Positions 55,917-64,000 of a DNA stretch of 64,000 bases are shown here, in pieces; the first letter of the stretch is position 1; each line of letters begins with the position of its first letter. Location of the stretch: the NCBI RefSeq assembly GCF_018446385.1, contig NC_055989.1, forward strand, positions 132,769,004-132,833,003, given 5' to 3'. The position numbers were made by a program, and so were the translations under genes. The notes beneath the pieces are model-generated. The model ran no database searches. It was given only the letters and a program-made list of their open reading frames with translations, and was not told where the DNA came from. The DNA comes from Zingiber officinale (taxonomy: Eukaryota; Streptophyta; Magnoliopsida; Zingiberales; Zingiberaceae).

Positions 55917-56456
55917 TGTAGAGATCTTATGCATAAAATAATACATAATGCAGTGAAGAAAAGATCCCTCTAGAGATCCTTATGAATACGGTATATTCGT
56001 TCTTGCTACTCTATCAGATAGAATAGTTATCATTGTACTCCTGACAGTAACTTTCATTCGGATGTAGATCTCAACATGATTAGAACGTCCGCACATCTAT
56101 GTTATCAATATGAACATATCCTTTATTCGTTACACGAGCTAAGTCTTTGGAGAAGAATCAGCTTCATGGTGGTAGCCACACAAGGTGATTCGGCCAAGAG
56201 CAAGAAGAGAAGAAGAGGATCAAGAGTCACCTCTACCAAATCCAATGCCTTAAAACCCTTTTATATTCATCCAATTAATACCAAGGGTTTTTGCCCTTTG
56301 ATCTTCCTCTTCAATGCATAAATAATCTTGATTAATTATCTTTAATGGGTAGAATTTTAGCAAATTAGATAACCATTAATCCACTAAGCCAATCCATATT
56401 TGTTAACCCAAAAAGTCTAATTATCTCATAATTGACTCTTAGGGCTAACACTAACA
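55917..56456 (-). repeat. 3' LTR of Copia D (540 bp)
   Basis: On the minus strand TGTTAGTGTTAGCCCTAAGAG ... AAGATCTCTACA, preceded by purine-rich agtgagagat (56466-56457). Related to the solo LTR at 7074-7781. Confidence 0.8.
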
Positions 56457-56479
56457 ATCTCTCACTTACACTAGTGCCA

Positions 56480-57100
56480 ATTACTGCAAAGATGATAGCT
56501 TTAGATGGAACAAGGTTAAATGTGAAAGCGGTTGTCTCTAGAGTATATCCCTAGAAAGAAGTAGGAAGATCTGTCTGACTCATCATTGATCATACCATAT
56601 CTAATAAAATACGATTTCTCCTCTCTAATACACCATTCTATTATGGTGTTTCAGGTGGAATGTGTGGAGATATGATATCAAATTCAATGAGATGGTCACA
56701 GAACTCTTAGCTAAGGTATTCTCCATCTCGATTTGATCGAAGCATCTTAATACGCTTACCAAGTTAGTTTTGTACTTCATTCTTGAATTCTTTGAACTTT
56801 TCAAAGGATTCTGACTTGTGTTTCATTAAATACACATAGTCATATTTACTGACATCATCAGTAAAAGTAATAAAATACTGATAGTCTCCTCTAGTTGCTA
56901 TATTGAAAGGGCTAAAAATATCAGTATGTATGAGTCCTAACAAATCATTAACTCTTTCGTTGTGTCCACTAAAAAGAGTCTTTGTCATCTTGCCTAGTAG
57001 ACAAGATTCGCATACCTCATCTGATTCAAAATCAAATGAGTCCAAAAGTCGATCCTTATGGAGTTGTGATATGCAACTCTCATTTATGTGACCTAAGCGA
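56480..57100 (-). pseudogene. Copia D integrase fragment
   Basis: Frame 57045-56764: FDFESDEVCESCLLGKMTKTLFSG ... LGLIHTDIFSPFNIATRGDYQYFITFTDDVSKYDYVYLMKHKSESFEKFKEFKNEV. This is the zinc-binding end and first half of the DDE core (HTD, FTDD). The next codons include RSNRDGEYLS and HIPPETP with stops, then the LTR follows. Confidence 0.88.
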
Positions 57101-57478
57101 CAATGTTAGATATATGTTTGGTTTAAATCATTAGATTTGAGTTGTATCATATTTATGTTATAGATTGAGTTTTCAAAATCTAGAAATAGAGTCCATTCAA
57201 AAGATGTGCACTACAATTGAACATTTCATTTAAATAAACAGAATAACATTTATCCTTTATTATAAATGAGAAACTTTTATTGTCTAAACAAAAGATAGAG
57301 ATAATGTTCTTAGCTAAAGTAGGCACATAATAGCATTTTTCAAGTTCTAGAATAAGCTCAGGGTAAAGATAAGGAATATATTCCTATAATTATAGCAACA
57401 ACTCTTGCGTCATTGCCTATTTGTAGGTCTACTTCGTCCTTTATCAATCATTTAATATTTCTTAGGTCCTTCTTCACA

Positions 57479-58397
57479 TTAGTACAAATATGAGATGCAC
57501 AATTGATATCTAATATCCATAAAAAAAGAAATAGATAGATTGACTTCTATAACATATATACTTAAGTCAGAAGTCTCACTTCTCTTCCTTTTTATTTCCT
57601 CTAGGTACAGCTTACAATTCCTCTTCCAGTGTCCAGTCTCACCACAGTGGAAGCAGGTTCCTTCCTTAGGCACCTCGTCTTTAGATTTCAATGCATAAGT
57701 TTTGGGTTGCCATTGGCTTGGGTCTTACTTTTACCTTTGGGCTGCCATTTACCTTTGGTCTTTTGCATCATCAGTTTGTTACTAGGTTTGGCCTTCTTAA
57801 AGTAGTGTTCAGCAGTTCTTAACATGCTTAACATCTCAGACAATCACTTATCAAGTTTATTCATGATATAATTCATGACAAATTGACTATAGTATTCTAG
57901 CAATAATTATAGAACAAGGTCGATGGTTACTTCTTCGCCTAATGAAAATCCCAATCTTTCAAGGTTCTCAACATACCCAATCATTTTCAGTGCATAAGTT
58001 CCTACGGGACTTTCTTCTTGCATTTGGCATGAAAACAAAGCTTAGATATCTCAAATCTCTTGTGTCTTATTTTCCCTTGATATAGTTGTCTAAGATGTTC
58101 AACTATACCATGAGCATCCATGTTCTCATGTTGCTTCTGAAGCCTAGAGTTTATAGTGGCAAGCATAAGACATGACACCAATGCATCATCTTGATGATTC
58201 TTATAAGCATCCTTATTAACACGAGTAGCAGTGGTGGCGAGTGGTTCAGAAATTGATTGTTTTAAGACGTACAATTTTCTTTCTTGCTTAAGAACAATTC
58301 TTAAGTTTATATACCAATCTAGAAAATTAACTATATTAAACTTATCCTTGTCAAGGATAGATCGTAGAGAGAAAGTATTCAACATATTTGATGACAT
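57479..58397 (-). pseudogene. Copia D gag with zinc knuckle
   Basis: ATG at 58397: MSSNMLNTFSLRSILDKDKFNIVNFLDWYINLRIVLKQERKLYVL ... HQDDALVSCLMLATINSRLQKQHE ... LRQLYQGK, then stop and frame changes, then EGTCFHCGETGHWKRNCKLYLEEIK (57660-57590), a CCHC knuckle. Ordinary Copia gag layout; broken between the two parts. Confidence 0.88.
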
Positions 58398-59981
58398 GGT
58401 GATCTACAATATGAAATGCAGAAATAAATATCATATTTAAATTACTTAATTAATCTTTTAATTAAATGATTCTCCCACTAAATTAAAAAACTTGGTAGAA
58501 GCAAGTTATATATGTGGGCAACCATAGTTTACGCACACTACTAGCTCCATACTAAAAAATAATGACATTCAAGTGGGACAATATCTATATTATACCTCAT
58601 CTTGAGTTAGTTTTAGCTAATCACCCAATACTTGTATAATTTATGTAGATAAACTTTACCAATTATATCATATACAACTCTTATATAGTTGGGTGAACAC
58701 GACTATTTGTTTGTTTATCCATCATATAAGATATGTCTCTAAGTTCTCAATCCAATTGAGATAACTAAGTTAAGTCATATCCAAAGTTCAATAGTCAGAC
58801 ATCACAATTATCTTGTCGTACTCTACCAATATAAATCAAATCACTTTGCTTTGGCAAACCTGGCTACAATTGATCGAGGTAGTAGTGAGTACCAAACTTT
58901 GGTAGACATGTTAAATTGACCTAATTATGTTCTATGTCTCTAAGTTCTCAATCCGATTAAGGTAACTTAGTTAAGTCTCACCTAAAGTTTAATAGTCGGA
59001 CATCACAATTGTCTTGTTGTACTCTACCAAGATAAATCGAGTTAATTTGCTTTGGCAAACCTGACTACAATTGATTGACCTAGTAGTGACTATTAAACTT
59101 TGGTAGACATATATAAAATGACCTAATTATGATAACTAATTAATCATGTATCACATACAAGCATGACATACATCACATATATGCATAATAAGAAATGAGA
59201 CATGGTTATGACCCATATACTACCATCTTCTGCCAATAAGAAGATTGAAAGGTCAACCCAGAAAATTGTATCTTCTCCAAGTACTTCCTTGGTTGTTGTG
59301 TGTTGTTGGCCTTCTTCCCTTTCCATTATCGTCCAATAGACTAGAACTATTCTAAATTGTACATTATAAATTTAAAAAAACCTCGAGTTATATTTGAGGG
59401 TAATCAAATTTTATAACTAGAAGTATAAAGTGAAAGGCACGACACATAGGCTATATTATGAATTACAACATGTGCACACACACATAATCATCCAATCACA
59501 TTGGGGTAAGAGGTCATAATCGTGCACTATGACATATAACATTTGTAATAGATCTATGACACAATTTTATTATGATCCTAAACAACGATTGATGAGCCGC
59601 AAACCTATGGTGGTCACTTTGCTATGAGTTATTTTCTTAACTCATTGAATGAGTTGTTGGCCATTAGTCCATTAAGATGAACCTGAGACCCTTGTAGTTG
59701 TTGTTCAGAGTCTCAATCTTTGCTATTCTAAATATGAGTTGCTTTCAACATGGAGCAACTAACGAGTTGTTGGTCAAAACTATTGTCTACGAATAGAGCA
59801 ATCAACAACCGTGGCTGGTCAAATCTGTTGTCCATGGATAGAGCAATCAACAACCGTTCAACAACAACATAAGTTGTTGTTCATGCTCGAACAATTGTGC
59901 AATCATAATAAACACATGTATATCACATATAAAATAGATCTATAACGTAGTATACATATACATAAGTGGCTTTGATACCAC
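58398..59981 (-). other. Copia D leader with a 201-bp duplication and primer site
   Basis: Non-coding. Two tandem copies of 201 bp lie at about 58733-58933 and 58934-59134. Short 'gagcaatcaacaaccg' duplicates lie at 59790-59860. On the minus strand tggtatcaaagcc (59980-59968) is the primer site with one mismatch to the initiator tRNA-Met type. Confidence 0.7.
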
Positions 59982-60024
59982 TGTGAGGGATCTTATGTAT
60001 AAAATAATACAATCTTATGTATAG

Positions 60025-60292
60025 AACAATATTTGTGTTTGTTGTCTATAAGAAAATCACAATGAACCTCCTTGACACATCCATAAACCAAATGCCTTAT
60101 CTCGAACTTGAATGTTCTTCTGCCAAAATGATGCACTCTTCTTCACACATGAACAAAGTTTTCCCCTTCACTTTAAGCAACCCTCTTTTCACTTGGACGA
60201 ACTCCCTTTAAGGAAAGGGAGTCTAGTGGGGTTTGTGGGGTGTGGCAAGCAACTACTCTGCAATTGCAAATGCCACAACCCTCCCCACTACT
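60025..60292 (-). repeat. Second copy of the Copia B-type LTR
   Basis: Matches 22110-22387 in the same orientation (for example 'gaacttgaatgttcttct' and 'gtggcaagcaact'). The TRIM inserted at its outer end. Confidence 0.75.
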
Positions 60293-60295
60293 AAC

Positions 60296-60934
60296 TATTG
60301 GAGTTGTAAGTTTGTAAATATAGTCTCACATTGAAAACACATGAGAAATATCATAGGTTTATAAGAAAAAGATATCTGCATTGGCTTGAGGCATTTTGGG
60401 TAGAGTCTAAGAGCAAAGTCATGAGGGCTTAGACCTAAAGTGGACAATATCATATCATTATGGAGATATATAAATTCTTTTTTATCCTACAATTGGTATC
60501 AGAGAGAGGTCGCTCTTCACCGGACTAACCGCTGGAAGAAGCACGAGTCAGAGCAATGATCCAAGATCAAACTATGTGGATGAAACCTTAAACAAAGTAG
60601 AGGAGACCCTGACATGATGCTTGAGGGGAGACCCTGAGCCGGTCAAGAGTGACCCGGATGCTCGAGGGGAGGCTCTGAGTAGGTCAAGAGTGACCCTATG
60701 CTTAAGGGGGGATCTTGTGGTCCTTTGTTTGAGGGGGATGTTGGGATTGTAATGTTGTAAACATAATCCCACATTAACAATACATGGGAAGGATTATACG
60801 TTTATAAGAAAAATATATCTCCATTGGCATAAGGTCTTTTAGGTAGAGTCTAAGAGCAAAGTTATAAGGGCTTAGGCCAAAAGTGGACAATATTATATCA
60901 TTGTGAAGATATCTAAATTCTTTTCGATCCTATA
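60296..60934 (+). mobile_element. TRIM: complete miniature LTR retrotransposon
   Basis: 639 bp. LTRs 60296-60491 and 60739-60934 (about 196 bp each) are related along their length. A primer site tggtatcagaga lies at 60494, a polypurine tract gagggggatg before the second LTR, and perfect CTAAC duplications at 60291-60295 and 60935-60939. The interior (247 bp) has no frame but a tandem repeat of about 40 bp (gatgctYgaggggag...gtcaagagtgaccc). LTR ends have drifted (TA...CA and TG...TA). Such elements move only with enzymes from other Copia elements. Confidence 0.92.
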
Positions 60935-60939
60935 CTAAC

Positions 60940-61052
60940 CACTATCTCTCGGTCCACCAACTTACTAGGACTTCCTTACCTAGCGGCCTTCCTACTTGGT
61001 GCCTGATTCTCTAATCCAGATACGAACTCTTATGCACAGTCGACGGTTAAAC
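60940..61052. other. Flank of the TRIM insertion
   Basis: Short unique stretch; no gene. Confidence 0.4.
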
Positions 61053-61199
61053 CTTCTGGTATGATATTATCCACTTTGAACCTAAACTCTTTTGATTTTA
61101 TTTTTAAACTCTACATAAAAGGTCTCATACCACTGAGGTCATGATCTTTTTCATGTGTTTTCAATATGAAATTTTATTTGTAACTTTACAACCCCAACA
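61053..61199 (-). repeat. TRIM LTR remnant, opposite strand
   Basis: On the minus strand TGTTGGGGTTGTAAAG ... ttgaaaacacatga ... agtggataatatcatacc matches the TRIM LTR at 60296-60450. It is truncated before the LTR 3' end. Confidence 0.75.
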
Positions 61200-61647
61200 A
61201 CAACTCTGTCACTCAAGTACTAATTTAGTTATATTGTGAGTACATTATAATAACCATCAAATAACTTCTCCATATTATGATTAAATTCTAAATTTTATCA
61301 TTTTAAATTTTAAATCTTAAATTCTGAATATTGAAATAGTTGAATTTTTATACGATAGCAATTACCTAACTTTTTCAATTACAGTAACTATCTACTGAGT
61401 TATACACATTGTCGTTAAATCATAAATTGTAAAGTCTTATACTCTAAATCAACTATATTATATCAAAAAAAAAATTATCAACTTGATAAAATTATTTAAA
61501 ATTTTATTTAAATTATTTTAAAATAATTAATATAATTTAAAATAATTATAAAGCTATAGCTTCTACTCATTATAACCACTAAATTAATTGTAATTATTAT
61601 AATCACTAAGAACAATATCATGTAGTTACTATAAATATTATATATTA
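61200..61647. other. A+T-rich intergenic segment
   Basis: Many 'aattataataaccac' type words; no gene seen. Confidence 0.4.
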
Positions 61648-61825
61648 GTCCCCAGGATGTAGCGCAGATGGTGGACGTATGATATCTCTAGCATAATGGT
61701 CAGGGATCGATTCTGAGAAACTGATAATCTAGGATTTACTCCGCCATGCGTCCATGACCTATGTACCTATATGAATATCCCTCCATATTCATTGGGCCGA
61801 TACTAAAAGAACCATTAAGGTAACA
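61648..61825 (+). mobile_element. tRNA-derived SINE
   Basis: Box A-like tagcgcagatggtgg (61659 on) and box B-like gggatcgattctgag about 45 bp later give the spacing of a tRNA-type Pol III promoter. A tRNA-unrelated body ending tcattgggccga follows. No poly-A tail or clear duplication, so an old or truncated copy. Confidence 0.55.
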
Positions 61826-62579
61826 TATTTATCTTTATAAATACTATATCGTATAATAGGTGGTACACTAATATTAAATAAGGGGTATTTTTAAAATAAA
61901 ATATTAGTTGGGATTTCTTTTTTGACTTTTTTTTTTTTTTTTAAATGTTCTTTGATTTTTGATTATTTATATAATTTGGAACGTAAGGCCACAGACTCGA
62001 ATGCCAAGGCTCAAATCTTTATCCCCAAGTCCAACTCCTTCTCCAATCTCACAGCAAACAATTAACTCTTCACCCTCTCCCATGTTGACCCTCTCTCCCA
62101 CCACTCCAAAGTCCACAAGGCCCCAGAAGACACAAGGACATGTTGACCTACTAAAGGAAACGGTTTAGAAGTTTACAGGTGATCCATGAGAAGTGTGGTG
62201 CTGGCATGCAAGAGTAAAATGACATGCACAATTACAGAACTGATCTTATAGTTCTGTCTTGTTGCGTGGTGCAGGAATTTAATGGCGGCCCTCGAGCCTG
62301 ATGTGGAAGAAAGAGATTAAATTAACTTGGTGTGTTATTGCCATTAGGTGCCAAAAACTATTGAACACCATTCAATTCTATTTCACCAATCTGTCCTCGA
62401 TATTTATATTATCTGACTCCAATCAGCTGTCAAACCCCCTCCTCATTCATTAATTTTTCGTCTCCCTTCATTAAGAGTCCCACCTTCCCATCCTCCCTCA
62501 AATTGACCTCGCAATTCAATTCCCTTTTCCACTACTTCCTCCTCCGCCATCATCTTAGCTCACAGGCGCTGCTGAAGCT
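61826..62579 (+). promoter_or_regulatory. Promoter and 5' leader of the ATL13-like gene
   Basis: TATA-like tatttatatt at about 62401-62410. Downstream is a CT-rich leader (62450-62575), typical of plant 5' untranslated regions. An A/T tract with T18 lies at about 61926-61943. The frame at 61959-62168 is not supported as a gene. Confidence 0.5.
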
Positions 62580-63863
62580 ATGCGTGAATCAATTCTTTCG
62601 ACTCCTCCTCTTTCTCTTCATTCAGCGCCTGTCGTCCACATCGAAAACAAGATTAGCCCCAGCGTGTTACTCATAATCGTGATCTTAGCCATCATCTTCT
62701 TCGTCTCCGGCCTCCTCCACCTGCTGGTGAGGTGCTGCCTCGTGAGACCCATCTCCCGGGAGCCGGAGGAGTACCTTGACGGCGTCACGGCGTTTCAGGG
62801 CCAGCTCCAGCAGCTGTTCCACCTCCATGACGCGGGGGTGGACCAGTCGTTCATCGACATGCTCCCTGTTTTCCTCTACAAGTCGATCATGGGGCTCAAG
62901 GATCCCTTCGATTGCGCGGTCTGCCTCTGCGAGTTCGAGCCCGAGGACAAGCTCAGGCTGCTGCCCAAGTGCAGCCACGCCTTCCACCTCGAGTGCATAG
63001 ACACCTGGCTCTTGTCCCACTCCACCTGCCCTCTCTGCCGGAGCAGTCTCCTCCACGGTTGCTGCTCCCCTCGCAGTCCCGGGGTCCTTGTTCTTGAATC
63101 AGCAAGCGAGACAGCCTCCGAAAGAAGAGACTCGGTCCCGGCTGACGACGACGACGACCGCGATGAGGGCAATGCCTACGCGGAGGTTGCCGCAAAGGAA
63201 GATATGCCTGTCACGATGGCCGTCAAGCTCGGCAAGTTTAAGAGTGTGGATGCTGTTGGTGAAGAAGCCACGAGCAGCACTGTCGATGCCAGTAGTTTAA
63301 ATCAGAGGAGGTGCTTCTCCATGGGGTCTTATGAGTATGTGATGGAAGACACCACAATGCTTCGGGTGCCCATCAAACCTCCAAAGAAACCTTCTGTCAA
63401 GAAGCCCGGCCACCGAATCGCGATGTCCGAATGCGATTGCCATTCGAGAAGGGAGGGGTTTAGAGGGCTTGCTAGTGCCATACCTCGGCGAGAAAGTGAT
63501 GTCGGTGCCATTACTGTTGGAGGTTTACATTTGAAAGAGAGCTTCTCAGCTTCCAAGATTTGGCTTCAGGCCAAGGAGGAGAAGAGTGACTCTTCCAGGA
63601 GGGCCATCTCTTTTCGGTTGCCATTGAATCGATCAGCGAGCGATCGGTTGAAGCTCAAAGCCAATGCCAGCCCTGCCATCACCATTGCTTCAGAGTTCAA
63701 TGTCTCATCATGGGGGAAAAGTTCGAGCGAGGTGGATTTGGATGTGGAAGTTGGAAGCTCTAACTACAGTGTGGGATCTCAGATCAGCGAGGTTCCTTCA
63801 TTTGCAAGAAGAACATTGCTTTGGCTAGTAGGAAGGCAAAACAGAGTGGGGAATCAACTCTGA
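62580..63863 (+). CDS. ATL13: RING-H2 finger E3 ubiquitin ligase, ATL13-like
   Basis: 427 residues, single exon, ATG 62580 to TGA. N-terminal membrane helix (residues about 27-50, SPSVLLIIVILAIIFFVSGLLHLL). Then GVTAFQGQLQQLFHLHDAGVDQSFIDMLPVF, containing the GLD-like ATL motif. The RING-H2 domain has C112, C115, C131, H133, H136, C139, C150 and C153 (DCAVCLCEF...CSHAFHLECIDTWLLSHSTCPLC). The long tail has acidic (DDDDDRDE) and basic Ser-rich parts (KPPKKPSVKKPGHR, SRRAISFRLPLNRSASDR). ATL proteins are membrane-anchored ligases that accept E2-ubiquitin through the RING. The motif block between helix and RING is that of ATL13/46/47. Substrate unknown. All zinc ligands are intact, so it is probably active. 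The paralogue name is by motif memory, not alignment. Confidence 0.93.
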   Translation: MRESILSTPPLSLHSAPVVHIENKISPSVLLIIVILAIIFFVSGLLHLLVRCCLVRPISREPEEYLDGVTAFQGQLQQLFHLHDAGVDQSFIDMLPVFLYKSIMGLKDPFDCAVCLCEFEPEDKLRLLPKCSHAFHLECIDTWLLSHSTCPLCRSSLLHGCCSPRSPGVLVLESASETASERRDSVPADDDDDRDEGNAYAEVAAKEDMPVTMAVKLGKFKSVDAVGEEATSSTVDASSLNQRRCFSMGSYEYVMEDTTMLRVPIKPPKKPSVKKPGHRIAMSECDCHSRREGFRGLASAIPRRESDVGAITVGGLHLKESFSASKIWLQAKEEKSDSSRRAISFRLPLNRSASDRLKLKANASPAITIASEFNVSSWGKSSSEVDLDVEVGSSNYSVGSQISEVPSFARRTLLWLVGRQNRVGNQL

Positions 63864-64000
63864 CATGGATGTTGGTGGTGTCTTAGTATTCATTCATTCA
63901 ACCATGGATTTTACAACACATGTTTCTCAGAGACGACTAAAGCTGATATGTATCTGGAAGTAATAGTGCTTCTGTTGTATTGTAAATAAAACTAGCTACT
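63864..64000 (+). terminator. 3' untranslated region with poly(A) signal
   Basis: AATAAA at 63985-63990, 122 bp after the stop codon of the ATL13-like gene. Confidence 0.6.

Larger units (their letters stand above)
55917..60012 (-). mobile_element. Copia element D (minus strand), lacking reverse transcriptase and RNase H
   Basis: Minus-strand order: end of a 5' LTR (60012-59982), primer site, 1.6-kb leader, gag with zinc knuckle, integrase, then directly the 3' LTR (56456-55917). Reverse transcriptase and RNase H are deleted. The two LTRs agree only in their last 30 bp: the sequence upstream of 60012 belongs to the Copia B-type LTR, so the 5' end is chimeric. No matching target duplication found. 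Confidence 0.8.

Noticed and set aside
62685-63195. Several frames on both strands across the RING domain
   Set aside because: Shadows of the ATL13-like gene, whose frame has all zinc ligands.

Overview
This is plant nuclear DNA. It carries intron-containing eukaryotic genes, plant-specific families (ATL RING-H2 ligase, plant tetraspanin, plant mitochondrial pyruvate carrier), split tRNA-Lys copies and nested LTR retrotransposons. The very GC-rich single-exon genes at 14.1-14.6, 19.5-20.5 and 62.6-63.9 kb suggest a monocot. A Zingiberales-like monocot is a weak guess, because no database search was possible.

Layout. 1-12.9 kb is a retrotransposon nest. A minus-strand Ty3/gypsy element (4740-12939) carries a 2-kb Copia-type LTR (2862-4739). 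That LTR was itself invaded by a gag-only Copia element (1-2861). A 708-bp solo LTR splits the gypsy integrase. 13-20.7 kb is a gene island, all on the minus strand: a tetraspanin first exon, two identical tRNA-Lys(CUU) genes, MPC1 in four short exons, and a six-helix membrane protein. 21.7-60 kb is a second nest. A decayed minus-strand Copia (B) was hit by an almost complete 11.2-kb Ty3/gypsy element (25626-36862, target duplication AACAT). Beyond it lie a 10.7-kb Sirevirus-like Copia (38023-48771, target duplication ATTAG), a 2.4-kb solo LTR (49172-51578, GAATA), remnants of a third gypsy family, and a minus-strand Copia (D) that lost its reverse transcriptase. 60-62 kb holds a complete TRIM element (CTAAC duplication), TRIM and SINE remnants, and then the promoter of an intact ATL13-like gene (62580-63863).

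The host genes look independent: membrane organisation, mitochondrial pyruvate import, ubiquitin ligation and tRNA supply. The retrotransposons do not form a functional system. Every pol seen has nonsense or frameshift damage. Two gypsy copies share a DTG-to-DTE change in the protease active site.

The most interesting signals are non-coding or antisense. (i) The two related gypsy elements have different tandem repeats after integrase (37-bp units versus a 58+64-bp dimer). Both keep a hairpin core, GTCG-AGCnn-CGAC followed by TAAA, whose stem arms change in a compensated way. (ii) Next to these repeats both carry an antisense gene; the copy in the second element shows clean introns. (iii) The Sirevirus-like LTR has five 41-bp units in which the two arms of a hairpin co-vary from unit to unit. 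(iv) A 1.6-kb A+T-only array separates gag from pol in that element.
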